From NCBI RefSeq assembly GCF_001590605.1, contig NZ_CP014504.1:5394001-5458000 (forward strand): a stretch of 64,000 bases of DNA, written 5' to 3'. Position 1 is the first letter of the stretch, and each line of letters begins with the position of its first letter. Shown here one piece after another: positions 9,262-17,899 of the stretch. The notes under the pieces were generated by a model. It did not search any database, was not told where the DNA came from, and saw only the letters and a program-made list of their open reading frames with translations. A program made the translations under genes and the position numbers. This DNA is from Pedobacter cryoconitis. Its GTDB lineage: Bacteria; Bacteroidota; Bacteroidia; Sphingobacteriales; Sphingobacteriaceae.

Positions 9262-9327
9262 AAAGCCGGCCAATGAAGTGCCGTCATGAAGTGTTTAATT
9301 TCTTGACGGCACTTCATTGGCCGGCTT
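9262..9327 (-). terminator. Exceptionally long terminator hairpin after the BI-1 gene
   Basis: A perfect 25-bp stem: 9262-9286 pairs with 9303-9327 region (TGACGGCAC... side 9304-9327 plus flanking T), loop about 17 nt. On the minus strand it is followed by a run of T (9254-9264 region reads as T's). It lies 20 bp after the stop of the BI-1 family gene and ends that transcript. ATGAAGTG occurs twice on the left side (9273-9280 and 9286-9293), so two alternative pairings with CACTTCAT are possible. Confidence 0.8.
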
Positions 9328-9346
9328 TATAACCACTAATACTGGT

Positions 9347-10096
9347 TTATTTTCTTCCTCCGAATATTCTCAATAAGAAGATGAAGATATTCAGGAAGTC
9401 AAGGTAAAGAGATAAGGCACCCATGATCGCTAATTTCTTAGTGTCATCAACAGCCATAGTACCACCGTTTTCTTCAATACCTGCACCGATACGTTTCAGT
9501 TTTTGAACATCATAAGCAGTTAATGCAGTGAAAATCGCTACACCGAAGAAACTCATGATATAATCAAAACTTGAACTTTTCAGAAACATGTTCACTACAC
9601 TGGCAATTACCAGGCCTACTACACCAATCATTAAGATTGATCCGAATTTACTTAAATCGGTGTTGGTCGTATAACCCAATACAGCCATTAAACCAAATAT
9701 CCCTGCTGCTGCAGCAAAACAAGCTACTACTGAACTTGTTGTATAAATCAATAAGATGAAACTCAGACTGACACCGGTCAATACTGAATACAGAATAAAT
9801 ACGCCTAATAAAGCGCTGTATGATAACTTGCTTAGCCCTGCACTCATTAAAAGCACCAGTCCAAGCGGAGCAAACATAGCAACATAACCTATCATAGACA
9901 TTTTACCTGTTTCCTGATTGATCAGGTAGCTTAACATTTCTGGCGTATTTGCCATGTAAACCGCAGCCAGTGTTGATAGACTCAACGCTACAAACATCCA
10001 TAAAAACACGTTGGCAAAGAATTTCTTTGCAACTGATCCTGTTTGGTTTTCCACAAATACTGATTGTTGTGACCAATTATTATTGTTGTTATCCAT
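9347..10096 (-). CDS. Bax inhibitor-1 / YccA family integral membrane protein
   Basis: 249 residues with seven predicted hydrophobic segments, the normal BI-1 architecture. Family patterns include the FLWMFVALSLSTLAA first helix (about residue 30), FTALTAYDVQKLKRI (about residue 190) and the final ALSLYLDFLNIFIFLLRIFG. The N-terminus is Asn-rich and cytoplasmic. Bacterial members include YccA, which modulates FtsH, and YetJ, a pH-sensitive calcium leak; the specific role here is not known. It stands alone, ended by the long hairpin. Confidence 0.93.
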   Translation of the reverse strand: MDNNNNNWSQQSVFVENQTGSVAKKFFANVFLWMFVALSLSTLAAVYMANTPEMLSYLINQETGKMSMIGYVAMFAPLGLVLLMSAGLSKLSYSALLGVFILYSVLTGVSLSFILLIYTTSSVVACFAAAAGIFGLMAVLGYTTNTDLSKFGSILMIGVVGLVIASVVNMFLKSSSFDYIMSFFGVAIFTALTAYDVQKLKRIGAGIEENGGTMAVDDTKKLAIMGALSLYLDFLNIFIFLLRIFGGRK

Positions 10097-10146
10097 GTTA
10101 TTTTAAAATTTAATTAAATATACGAATCTATTTCTATCAGCAAAAG

Positions 10147-10716
10147 CTATGCCCCTAGTCTTTTTGTCAGAATTTCTTCAACTTTATGAAAGATTTGAAG
10201 TGGCTTTGCTGTCCTCCATGCCAAATCGTCAAGTTCCCCACCAAAATTGATATAGTAATCAATATTGCTGCTTCTGAATTCTTCGATTACATGCGGATTG
10301 AAATTAAGCCCGGTAATCCATCCGTCTTCCACATCCTGAAACCATTCTTCATAGTAACTGTCTTCTGAAGAGTGGAAATTAAGCACGTTTTCTCCAATGA
10401 GGATAAACTTGTTGATGCCTTCGTCGATCATCAGTTCGAGAATTTCTCTTTTCAGCAGCATAATGTCATTTCCTATGGCATCATTCCATTCGCCAATAAA
10501 TTCAATGATCGCGTAATGGTGGTCATAGTCTACATACAGCACTTTAATGTAAAGTGTGTTGGATCCAAAATCATCCCATTGCGGGTGGATCAGGAAATTG
10601 TAAAGCTGCTTATCGAAATAAAACTCAGAGTATTCGGTATTGTAAAATGGTGACCGGGGGTCTTCCGCGGCTATATAGTCGTCACGCCAGCGGTAAAATG
10701 GTTCTATTTCGTGCAT
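10147..10716 (-). CDS. Conserved hypothetical cytoplasmic protein linked to murQ
   Basis: 189 residues from the ATG at 10716; the frame is open further upstream but that would overlap murQ. There is no signal peptide or membrane segment. The sequence is acidic and aromatic-rich (EIEPFYRWRDDY at the start, EDSYYEEWFQDVEDGW near residue 130). I do not recognise the family. It starts 7 bp after the murQ stop on the same strand, so co-expression with MurQ is likely, but a role in muropeptide recycling is only a guess from position. Confidence 0.8.
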   Translation of the reverse strand: MHEIEPFYRWRDDYIAAEDPRSPFYNTEYSEFYFDKQLYNFLIHPQWDDFGSNTLYIKVLYVDYDHHYAIIEFIGEWNDAIGNDIMLLKREILELMIDEGINKFILIGENVLNFHSSEDSYYEEWFQDVEDGWITGLNFNPHVIEEFRSSNIDYYINFGGELDDLAWRTAKPLQIFHKVEEILTKRLGA

Positions 10717-10723
10717 AATATTT

Positions 10724-11530
10724 TTATTTAGTACCGGCTTCCACAGCCTTTCTAACACTTCCGTAACGGATCAGCAGGTCTTCGGCTTTTTTATAATCGA
10801 TCTGGAGTTCGTTCATGACCATCTGTGTACCTCTGTCAACGAGTTTATGATTCGTTAATTGCATGTCGACCATTCTGTTTCCTTTGACGCGGCCTAATCT
10901 GATCATCACTGTTGTACTGAGCATATTCAGGACTAGTTTCTGGGCAGTACCAGATTTCATCCGGGTGGATCCCGTTAAAAATTCCGGGCCTACTATAACT
11001 TCAACAGGGAAATCGCTGGCTTCGACCACAGGGCCTCCTTCATTACAGATGATACAACCGGTGAGTACACCGTTTTCTCTTGCTTTTTTTAGTCCACCTA
11101 CTACGTAAGGGGTAGTTCCTGATGCGGCAAGACCAATCAGGCTATCCTTCGCATTGATCGTAAATTCCTGCAGGTCTATCCAGGCTTGGGCATCGTCGTC
11201 TTCTGCGTTTTCTACGGCGCGTCTGATCGCTTGATCTCCACCTGCAATAATTCCGACTACCTGATCAAAAGGGACGCCAAATGTAGGTGGACATTCTGAG
11301 GCGTCAACTACGCCCAGTCTGCCGCTTGTACCTGCGCCAATATAGAATAACCTGCCTCCGCTTTTCATCCGCTCTGCTACAGCAGCAGCCAGTTTCTCAA
11401 TTTGCGGGATCGCCTTTTCCACTGCCATGGGAACTGTTTTATCTTCGTTATTTATACCTTTCAGAATGTCAAGCACTTCCATCTGATCAATATTATGGTA
11501 CTTCGATTCTTGTTCAGTGATCCGTATCAT
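10724..11530 (-). CDS. murQ: N-acetylmuramic acid 6-phosphate etherase
   Basis: 268 residues, slightly shorter than the roughly 300 of E. coli MurQ. It has the SIS-domain sugar-phosphate pattern GGRLFYIGAGTSGRLGVVDASECPP (split: GAGTSGRLG and DASECPPTFG) at about residues 60-85, LIGLAASGTTPYV at about 130 and GSTRMKSGTAQK at about 190. It cleaves the lactyl ether of MurNAc-6-P to GlcNAc-6-P during peptidoglycan recycling. A GlcNAc-kinase-like gene lies far away at 57602. It is transcribed with the hypothetical gene 7 bp downstream. Confidence 0.95.
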   Translation of the reverse strand: MIRITEQESKYHNIDQMEVLDILKGINNEDKTVPMAVEKAIPQIEKLAAAVAERMKSGGRLFYIGAGTSGRLGVVDASECPPTFGVPFDQVVGIIAGGDQAIRRAVENAEDDDAQAWIDLQEFTINAKDSLIGLAASGTTPYVVGGLKKARENGVLTGCIICNEGGPVVEASDFPVEVIVGPEFLTGSTRMKSGTAQKLVLNMLSTTVMIRLGRVKGNRMVDMQLTNHKLVDRGTQMVMNELQIDYKKAEDLLIRYGSVRKAVEAGTK

Positions 11531-11698
11531 TTTATATATTTTTTGTTAAAAATCGTCAATTTCTTTTTAACAGGGAAATATGAATGCATTTCGGGCAGAT
11601 TTACAGCTGAATATTTACAAACAATTGAGGATTATAATAAAATCTTAAACAATTACAATTCTAATGGGGTTAATAGGTTAATTAACAGCGTAATTTCA

Positions 11699-11706
11699 TA
11701 GCTTTG
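11699..11706 (+). promoter_or_regulatory. Candidate Bacteroidota -7 element (TAGCTTTG)
   Basis: Matches the TAnnTTTG consensus and lies 15 bp before the ATG of the S41 protease gene, in the divergent gap with murQ. No clear TTTG/TTG -33 element is seen 19 bp upstream. Confidence 0.4.
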
Positions 11707-11721
11707 TGCAACTGCTATTTC

Positions 11722-13329
11722 ATGAAACCAACTACCCGCAAAAACCTGCTTGTCGCAATCACTTACTCTGTCACATTAATAGGTGGTATGTTCTTGGGTT
11801 ACAAGTTTTTAAAGGATCAGGGTTTCACTTTTCAACACAGTGTCCAGTTCGCGGATAAAAACTCAAATAAGGTAGATGAAATTATCAATCTGATCAACAG
11901 AAATTATGTGGATGAGATTAATGCGGATACTTTAAGTCACCTGGAGATTGATAGTTTATTACATCAGCTCGATCCTCATAGTGTTTATCTTCCTCCAGTC
12001 AAAGCAAATGCACAGACAGATATGCTGGAAGGCAATTTTGAAGGTATAGGTATTGAGTATTATATTCTTAAGGATACGCTGCTGGTGACAAATGTGATCA
12101 AAGATGGGCCGGCTTCGGTTGCAGGGTTAAAACTTGGAGATAAAATTCTAAAAATAGACAGTTTATTTGTCAGTGGTAAACACTTGACCAGAGATAAAAT
12201 GATTGGGAAAATCAAGGGCAAAAAGGGAACTCCGGTCCAATTGGTCGTTTTGCATTCCGGATCTGCACATCCTGTGATGTTAACTATTAAAAGGGGCAGA
12301 GTCAGTGTGAGCAGTATTGATGCGGCTTATATGATCAATGCGGATGCGGGTTATATCCGGATCAGTGAATTCGGGGCAAATACGGATAAGGATTTTATAG
12401 AATCTGTAAAAACATTGAAGGCTGCGGGAATGAAAAAACTGGTACTTGATCTGCGCGATAATGGCGGAGGTTATTTAACTGCAGCTACCGGACTGGCTAA
12501 TCAGCTTCTTTCGGAAAATAAACTGATTGTTTATACAGAGGGAAAACACGAACCGCGTACTGATTATATTGCCACTGGGGGAGGGGAGTTTGAAAATGGT
12601 AAACTTGCTGTGCTGATTAATGAAAATACGGCTTCTGCAAGTGAAATACTGGCAGGCGCTGTTCAGGATCTGGATAGGGGGATTATTATTGGACGCCGCT
12701 CATTTGGAAAGGGGCTGGTTCAGGAGCAGTTTCCTTTTGGGGATGGTTCTGCACTGAATCTGACTATTGCAAGGTATTACACACCTTTGGGCCGTAGTAT
12801 TCAAAAGTCTTATAAAAAAGGGTACACAGCTTACCAGAATGAGATCGATGACCGTTATAATGATGGTGAGCTAACGGATAAACCTGTAGCTGCAAAAGAT
12901 AGTTTAAGAAGAAATCTTGCTTTTACAACGGGTTCTGGTAAAAAAGTTTTTGCAGGTGGCGGTATTGAACCGGATATCTATGTGAAAATGGACACAACCG
13001 GGATGAATAAGTTCTATGGAACGCTTTTGACCAAAAAGGTTCTTTTTGACTATGTGTTTGATGTTTTGGCGAACCGTTATACTGCGGCTTACCTGGAGCA
13101 GAATTTAGCAAGTTTCAGTATCAGTGATACGGATTATAAGGACTTTGTGAAATTTATACAGAGCAAAAACATGGTGATTGATCCCAGGCAGCTGGCTGCT
13201 GCAAAGCCGGTTATTTATAGTGACCTGAAGGCTTTACTGTGTAAGTATCATTTAGGGGAAGCGGGCTATTATAAGGCTTTGAACTTAAATGACAGTATGG
13301 TGAAGCAGGCGATATCGAGCATGCAATAA
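11722..13329 (+). CDS. S41 family C-terminal processing peptidase
   Basis: 535 residues from the ATG at 11722, which puts a membrane or signal segment at the N-terminus (NLLVAITYSVTLIGGMFLGYK, first half). A PDZ domain spans about 80-165 (GIGIEYY, DGPASVAGLKLGDKILKID). The protease core spans about 190-400: LDLRDNGGGYL, the nucleophile region NENTASASEILAG (Ser at about 305-307), and the lysine in RRSFGKGLVQEQ. Such CtpA-type enzymes act in the periplasm on C-termini of envelope proteins. The C-terminal 120 residues are an extension common in Bacteroidota. A terminator follows. Confidence 0.92.
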   Translation: MKPTTRKNLLVAITYSVTLIGGMFLGYKFLKDQGFTFQHSVQFADKNSNKVDEIINLINRNYVDEINADTLSHLEIDSLLHQLDPHSVYLPPVKANAQTDMLEGNFEGIGIEYYILKDTLLVTNVIKDGPASVAGLKLGDKILKIDSLFVSGKHLTRDKMIGKIKGKKGTPVQLVVLHSGSAHPVMLTIKRGRVSVSSIDAAYMINADAGYIRISEFGANTDKDFIESVKTLKAAGMKKLVLDLRDNGGGYLTAATGLANQLLSENKLIVYTEGKHEPRTDYIATGGGEFENGKLAVLINENTASASEILAGAVQDLDRGIIIGRRSFGKGLVQEQFPFGDGSALNLTIARYYTPLGRSIQKSYKKGYTAYQNEIDDRYNDGELTDKPVAAKDSLRRNLAFTTGSGKKVFAGGGIEPDIYVKMDTTGMNKFYGTLLTKKVLFDYVFDVLANRYTAAYLEQNLASFSISDTDYKDFVKFIQSKNMVIDPRQLAAAKPVIYSDLKALLCKYHLGEAGYYKALNLNDSMVKQAISSMQ

Positions 13330-13371
13330 AATTTATCCGGTATTCAAAAACCTATTTATTGAGGCATAAAA

Positions 13372-13399
13372 AAAGCGGTATTAAATCTAATACCGCTTG
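13372..13399. terminator. Bidirectional terminator between S41 protease and der
   Basis: AAGCGGTATTA (13373-13383) pairs with TAATACCGCTT (13388-13398), an 11-bp stem with a 4-nt loop. The A-run on the left serves as the T-tract for minus-strand der transcripts. It lies between convergent genes. Confidence 0.85.
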
Positions 13400-13416
13400 T
13401 TGATGTTTTTTAGTTT

Positions 13417-14718
13417 CTATTTCTGTCTGAAGTAGATCTGGATTGGTGCTCCGCTAAAGTCGAAGTTCTCACGTAATTTATTCTCTATGAAACGTTTATA
13501 CGGTTCTTTGATATATTGAGGAAGGTTACAGAAGAAAGCAAACATTGGTGAGGTTGCATTGATTTGCGTCACGTATTTTACTTTAATGTATTTTCCTTTT
13601 AATGCTGGTGGCGGATATTTTTCAATGATTGGCAGCATCACATCGTTCAGTTTAGAGGTAGGGATTTTCTTTCCTCTGTTTTTGAATACTTCCAGTGCTG
13701 TTTCAACTGCTTTGAAAATACGTTGTTTACTCAATACTGAAGTAAATACAATTGGAATATCTGTGAATGGTTGTAGTTTAACACGGATTTGTTCTTCGAA
13801 AGCTTTCATAGTTTTATGATCTTTCTCTACTAAATCCCATTTGTTGACCAGAATTACAATACCTTTTTTATTCTTTTCTGCCAGGTGGAAAATATTAACG
13901 TCCTGAGACTCCAGGCCATCAACAGCGTCAATCATCAGCAATACTACATCAGCCTCTTCAAGGGCTTTAATGGTACGCATCACAGAATAAAACTCGATGT
14001 TCTCTTTTACTTTTGTTTTTTTACGAAGCCCTGCGGTGTCGATGAACATAAATTCATGTCCGAACTGATTGTAGTGAATATGGATGGAGTCGCGTGTTGT
14101 ACCTGCAATTGGGGTAACTATGTTTCTATCCTGGCCCATTAAGGCATTGATCAGGGAAGATTTACCCACATTTGGTCTGCCGACAATTGTCAGCTTTGGT
14201 AAAGCATTTTCTTCGACTACGTCATCTTCAAAGTGTGAGATCACGTCATCCAGTAAGTCACCTGTACCTGAACCTGTCATGGAAGAGATTGAATAAATAT
14301 CTCCAAGGCCAAATCCGTAGAATACAGCTGCATCATTTTCTAATGAAGTATTGTCTACTTTATTTACGACAATGAAAACCGGCTTTTTACTACGGCGTAA
14401 TAGCTGTGCTATTTCATCATCTAAATCTGTAATTCCAGTGATTACGTCAACCATAAACAGGATAACGGAAGCTTCTTCGATCGCGATAACTACTTGTTCA
14501 CGGATCGCCGCTTCAAATAGATCTTCAGAATTTGCTACATAACCTCCTGTGTCAATTACAGTAAATTGTTTGTGTGTCCATTCAGCAACGCCATAATGGC
14601 GATCGCGTGTTACACCACTGAAATCATCAACAATTGCTTTACGACTTTCTGTTAAGCGATTAAAAAGGGTAGATTTGCCTACGTTTGGTCTTCCGACGAT
14701 TGCGATAATGTTACTCAT
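13417..14718 (-). CDS. der: Ribosome-assembly GTPase Der (EngA)
   Basis: 433 residues with two tandem GTPase domains, unique to Der. G1 motifs are GRPNVGKSTLFN (residues 8-19) and GRPNVGKSSLIN (about 182). G3 motifs are DTGGY and DTAGLRKK, and G4 motifs are NKVD (about 118) and NKWD (about 290). The C-terminal KH-like domain (about 350-433) follows. It acts in maturation of the 50S subunit. era lies directly upstream on the same strand; the 46-bp gap suggests a common transcript. Confidence 0.97.
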   Translation of the reverse strand: MSNIIAIVGRPNVGKSTLFNRLTESRKAIVDDFSGVTRDRHYGVAEWTHKQFTVIDTGGYVANSEDLFEAAIREQVVIAIEEASVILFMVDVITGITDLDDEIAQLLRRSKKPVFIVVNKVDNTSLENDAAVFYGFGLGDIYSISSMTGSGTGDLLDDVISHFEDDVVEENALPKLTIVGRPNVGKSSLINALMGQDRNIVTPIAGTTRDSIHIHYNQFGHEFMFIDTAGLRKKTKVKENIEFYSVMRTIKALEEADVVLLMIDAVDGLESQDVNIFHLAEKNKKGIVILVNKWDLVEKDHKTMKAFEEQIRVKLQPFTDIPIVFTSVLSKQRIFKAVETALEVFKNRGKKIPTSKLNDVMLPIIEKYPPPALKGKYIKVKYVTQINATSPMFAFFCNLPQYIKEPYKRFIENKLRENFDFSGAPIQIYFRQK

Positions 14719-14764
14719 GTGTTTTGTGAATTGTATTAATTATTAAGGGGTTGCAAAGGTAGGT

Positions 14765-15643
14765 TTAATTTTCGTACCCGAAACTTTTTAAATAGTTCTT
14801 TTTACTACGCCAGTCCGGAAGTACCTTTACGAAGGTTTCAAGGAAGACTTTCTGATCTAAAAATTTCTCAATATCCTTACGTGCTTCAGTACCAACCTTT
14901 TTTAGCATAGCGCCGCCTTTACCAATCAGAATGTTTTTCTGAGAATCACGTTCTACAATGATTTCTGCACTGATCCTGGTAATTTTCTCTTCTTCTTTAA
15001 AAGAGGTGATCACTACTTCTGTACTGTAAGGGATTTCTTTCTGGTAGTTGTTGAAGATTTTCTCTCTGATAATTTCAGAAACAAAGAAACGTTGTGTCTT
15101 ATCTGTCAGGTCACCTTTATCATAGTAGGGTGGGTGTAGGGGAAGGTATTCTAAGATTCTTTCCATAATCCCATCCAGGTTATATTTATGCAGGGCGGAG
15201 ATTGCATAAATATGTTTTGGTTTTAACAGTTCCTGCCAGTAGGCTTGTTTCTCTTCTACTTGCTCCTGGGTTGCACCGTCAATTTTATTGATCAGTACAA
15301 TCATAGGGATCGTGGTATTGATTATTTTTTCCAGTACGTCGTTTTCATCGTGTTGTTCATTGATGTCTGTAACGAATAAAATTAAATCTGCATCGCTTAA
15401 TGCGCCTTTGACAAAATTCATCATTGAATCCTGTAGTCCATAACGGGGTTTTATGATGCCGGGTGTGTCAGAAAAAACAATTTGTGAATCTTCTTCATTG
15501 ACAATTCCAAGAATACGGTGACGGGTAGTTTGGGCCTTCGGAGTGATGATCGATAGCTTCTCCCCCACCAGGGCATTCATTAACGTGGATTTACCAACAT
15601 TTGGCTTTCCTATTATGCTTACAAAACCTGCTTTATGCGACAT
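14765..15643 (-). CDS. era: GTPase Era
   Basis: 292 residues from the ATG at 15643 (MSHKAGFVSIIGKPNVGKST), which matches the usual Era start; upstream in-frame codons give an unlikely 20-residue extension. G1 is GKPNVGKST, G3 is DTPGI and G4 is NKID. The C-terminal KH RNA-binding domain (about 210-285) has the IGKGGAMLKKVGTEAR motif. Era binds 16S rRNA near its 3' end during 30S assembly. It lies upstream of der, and 111 bp of AT-rich sequence separates its start from the first tRNA, which is divergent. Confidence 0.97.
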   Translation of the reverse strand: MSHKAGFVSIIGKPNVGKSTLMNALVGEKLSIITPKAQTTRHRILGIVNEEDSQIVFSDTPGIIKPRYGLQDSMMNFVKGALSDADLILFVTDINEQHDENDVLEKIINTTIPMIVLINKIDGATQEQVEEKQAYWQELLKPKHIYAISALHKYNLDGIMERILEYLPLHPPYYDKGDLTDKTQRFFVSEIIREKIFNNYQKEIPYSTEVVITSFKEEEKITRISAEIIVERDSQKNILIGKGGAMLKKVGTEARKDIEKFLDQKVFLETFVKVLPDWRSKKNYLKSFGYEN

Positions 15644-15754
15644 TGAATTTTTTTTAAAATAAATTTGCATTGCAAAGAAACGAAATATATCTTTGCAGAC
15701 CAATTTAAAACAAAGGAAGATTTAATCTTTTATAGTTTTCAATTGTAAATATAG

Positions 15755-15827
<73 letters not shown>

Positions 15828-15868
15828 CCTGGAGAAGCATAACCTGCAAAGGTTGGTCGCTTTGAAAT

Positions 15869-15940
15869 GGCCCGTTCGTCTACCGGTTAGGACGCCAGAT
15901 TTTCATTCTGGAAATAGGGGTTCGATTCCCCTACGGGCTA
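15869..15940 (+). tRNA. tRNA-Glu (TTC), copy 1
   Basis: 72 nt with acceptor GGCCCGT/ACGGGCT, anticodon loop TTTTCAT reading TTC, and T-arm GGGGTTCGATTCCCC. It is probably co-transcribed with the initiator tRNA just upstream and ended by the terminator at 15949. Confidence 0.95.
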
Positions 15941-15948
15941 CAAAAGAA

Positions 15949-15976
15949 AAGGCTGGTTGCATACTAGCCTTTTTTG
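15949..15976 (+). terminator. Terminator after the first tRNA pair
   Basis: AAGGCT.. (from 15949) pairs with ..AGCCTT (to 15972) with one internal mismatch, followed by a run of T. Confidence 0.75.
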
Positions 15977-15992
15977 ATTATAAAATACATAG

Positions 15993-16065
<73 letters not shown>

Positions 16066-16109
16066 CCTGGAAAGCGTTTAACCCTTAAAAGTTAAGCGCT
16101 TTAATTTAT

Positions 16110-16181
16110 GGCCCGTTCGTCTAGGGGTGAGGACGCCAGATTTTCATTCTGGTAACAGGGGTTCGATTCCCCTACGGGCTA
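16110..16181 (+). tRNA. tRNA-Glu (TTC), copy 2, D-loop variant
   Basis: Same acceptor, anticodon and T-arm as the other two Glu copies. The D loop differs (AGGGGTGAGG instead of ACCGGTTAGG), and so does the variable region (GTAACA instead of GAAATA). The spacer to its fMet partner also differs. All stems still pair, so it is probably functional. Confidence 0.92.
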
Positions 16182-16360
16182 CTCAAATTTTCATCTTATT
16201 TCTTTGGTGAAGAAAATATCCTTAATGAGCTTCTGGTTTACACGTTTACTATTTATATTTTTCTATTCTCTATTTCTATAGTTAGTTGTTTTATAGTTAT
16301 ATATTTGATTCTTTAAAAGAATAATTGTTGATTATATAAAAATAAATACGAGCCCGGTTT

Positions 16361-17056
16361 ATGAAGATTTCTCCTTTTTGGTGTGGCATTTTTGCCATAT
16401 GTTTATTCGCAGCCTGTAAAAAGGACAACCCTGCACCTTTAGAAATAAAACCTGATCCTTTATTAGCATTGGGAGATTCTTGTTCTTATCAGATGGATGG
16501 TAAGTCTTATTCTTTTACGCATCAGAATGGTTTTCAGATTGGAAATGCGCAACCCAATTTTAGGTTGGATTCTTTTATAAACGGAACAAGTTATTATTCT
16601 GGCGATAAAGATTCTGTAATGTTCAGCAGAGGTTATGATTTCAACTCGAAGGAGTATGATGCAGGAATCAATATTTCTTTTGCCAAAAAATACAATAAGA
16701 AAGAAATGGAGAAAAATGTGCTGGCTTTTTTTACACCGAAAAATGGACTGGATCTTTTTCAGCCTGGAAATTATAGTTACCCTATTGATTATCAAAGAGA
16801 GCATACGCAAAATGGTATAGCTATTGATCTGTATACAAGCGAACATTTTTCTACGTATAGCAAAGTTTCTATAGGAAGTCCAACTGCTATAACTTTAGAG
16901 AGTCAGCGACAGTCAAGATTCGAAATCATTCGTTGTGTTAAATTAACAAATGGTAACTATTTATTGGAGGCGAAATTCAATACCGTTGTTTTTGATAGGG
17001 AAGAAAAGGTTAAAAAGAACGTTGAAAATGGATATTTAAGGTTAATTTTATATTAA
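16361..17056 (+). CDS. Hypothetical lipoprotein inside the tRNA array
   Basis: 231 residues. The N-terminus is a lipoprotein signal (MKISPFWCGIFAICLFAAC, lipobox LFAAC), so the mature protein is membrane-anchored. The rest is hydrophilic with no transmembrane segment and a pattern of beta strands. I do not recognise the family. It lies on the same strand as the tRNAs between the second and third fMet-Glu pair, 179 bp after one and 197 bp before the next. An A/T hairpin follows its stop. Confidence 0.8.
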   Translation: MKISPFWCGIFAICLFAACKKDNPAPLEIKPDPLLALGDSCSYQMDGKSYSFTHQNGFQIGNAQPNFRLDSFINGTSYYSGDKDSVMFSRGYDFNSKEYDAGINISFAKKYNKKEMEKNVLAFFTPKNGLDLFQPGNYSYPIDYQREHTQNGIAIDLYTSEHFSTYSKVSIGSPTAITLESQRQSRFEIIRCVKLTNGNYLLEAKFNTVVFDREEKVKKNVENGYLRLILY

Positions 17057-17065
17057 CAACTACAA

Positions 17066-17097
17066 AATTTTAATTTTTAAACGTAAAAATTAAAATT
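17066..17097. terminator. A/T-only hairpin after the lipoprotein gene
   Basis: AATTTTAATTTTTA (17066-17079) is an exact reverse complement of TAAAAATTAAAATT (17084-17097), giving a 14-bp stem with loop AACG. It starts 9 bp after the stop codon. The stem lacks G/C pairs, so terminator strength is uncertain. Confidence 0.5.
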
Positions 17098-17253
17098 AGA
17101 TCTATCTGTTAATTAAAGGGATAGGGTTGTTTTTTTAAAATAATACAAGTATTTACTACTAATACTTGCGGTTTTTGAAAAATAACCCTATGTTTGCATC
17201 ACTTTAAAAAACAGTAGTATTAGCCTCTGAAGGCCTGTTTGTTAAGTATATAG

Positions 17254-17326
<73 letters not shown>

Positions 17327-17367
17327 CCTGGAGAAGCATAACCTGTAAAGGTTGGTCGCTTTGAAAT

Positions 17368-17439
17368 GGCCCGTTCGTCTACCGGTTAGGACGCCAGATT
17401 TTCATTCTGGAAATAGGGGTTCGATTCCCCTACGGGCTA
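17368..17439 (+). tRNA. tRNA-Glu (TTC), copy 3
   Basis: Identical to copy 1, with anticodon TTC. It is ended by the terminator 4 bp downstream. Confidence 0.95.
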
Positions 17440-17442
17440 CTT

Positions 17443-17480
17443 AAAAGGTCTTTCTATTCATTTAGGAAGACCTTTTTTTT
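17443..17480 (+). terminator. Terminator after the third tRNA pair
   Basis: AAAAGGTCTTTC pairs with GGAAGACCTTTT (one mismatch) and is followed by a run of eight T. Confidence 0.85.
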
Positions 17481-17847
17481 GTGCTGAATTTTGAGGTAAT
17501 GCGGGGCGGGCAGTTTGTGGATCAATACCAAAACTTGTGGGGAAGCGTGAAAATTTTTAGTTTTGGGCTTTGAATTTTACAGATGTTATCAAGTTACCAA
17601 GAGCTCCTACGTTTATTGGGATCAAGCCATAAATTTGTGGAGCAGTCTTTCTTTTAAGCATACATTTGTATTTGCGATGCCAATGTAATTGATAAGCTGT
17701 TAGGGTAGTCTATAAGTTCATTGTCACTGATGCCATGCGTATGAGGCAAATATCCGGTGCTCAGCAATTGACCTTCTGAATCAAAATAACAAGGCTATTT
17801 AAAAAATAGTAGCCTATCCAATTTGATCTTAAAGCTAAATATTAATA
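17481..17847. other. Non-coding stretch between the tRNA array and the chitinase gene
   Basis: No open frame with family resemblance is seen. At 17500-17522 a TGCGGGGCGGGCAGTTTGTGG segment loosely resembles the 5' part of the initiator tRNA and may be a decayed copy. The rest shows no recognisable structure. Confidence 0.4.
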
Positions 17848-17880
17848 CTGCTCAGGATATAATTCCTATATCCTGAGCAG
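17848..17880 (-). terminator. Terminator hairpin of the chitinase gene
   Basis: CTGCTCAGGATATA (17848-17861) and TATATCCTGAGCAG (17867-17880) form a perfect 14-bp stem with a 5-nt loop, 19 bp past the chitinase stop. The following minus-strand sequence is AT-rich without a strong T-run. Confidence 0.65.
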
Positions 17881-17899
17881 GTTAATTTAAAAATACTAC

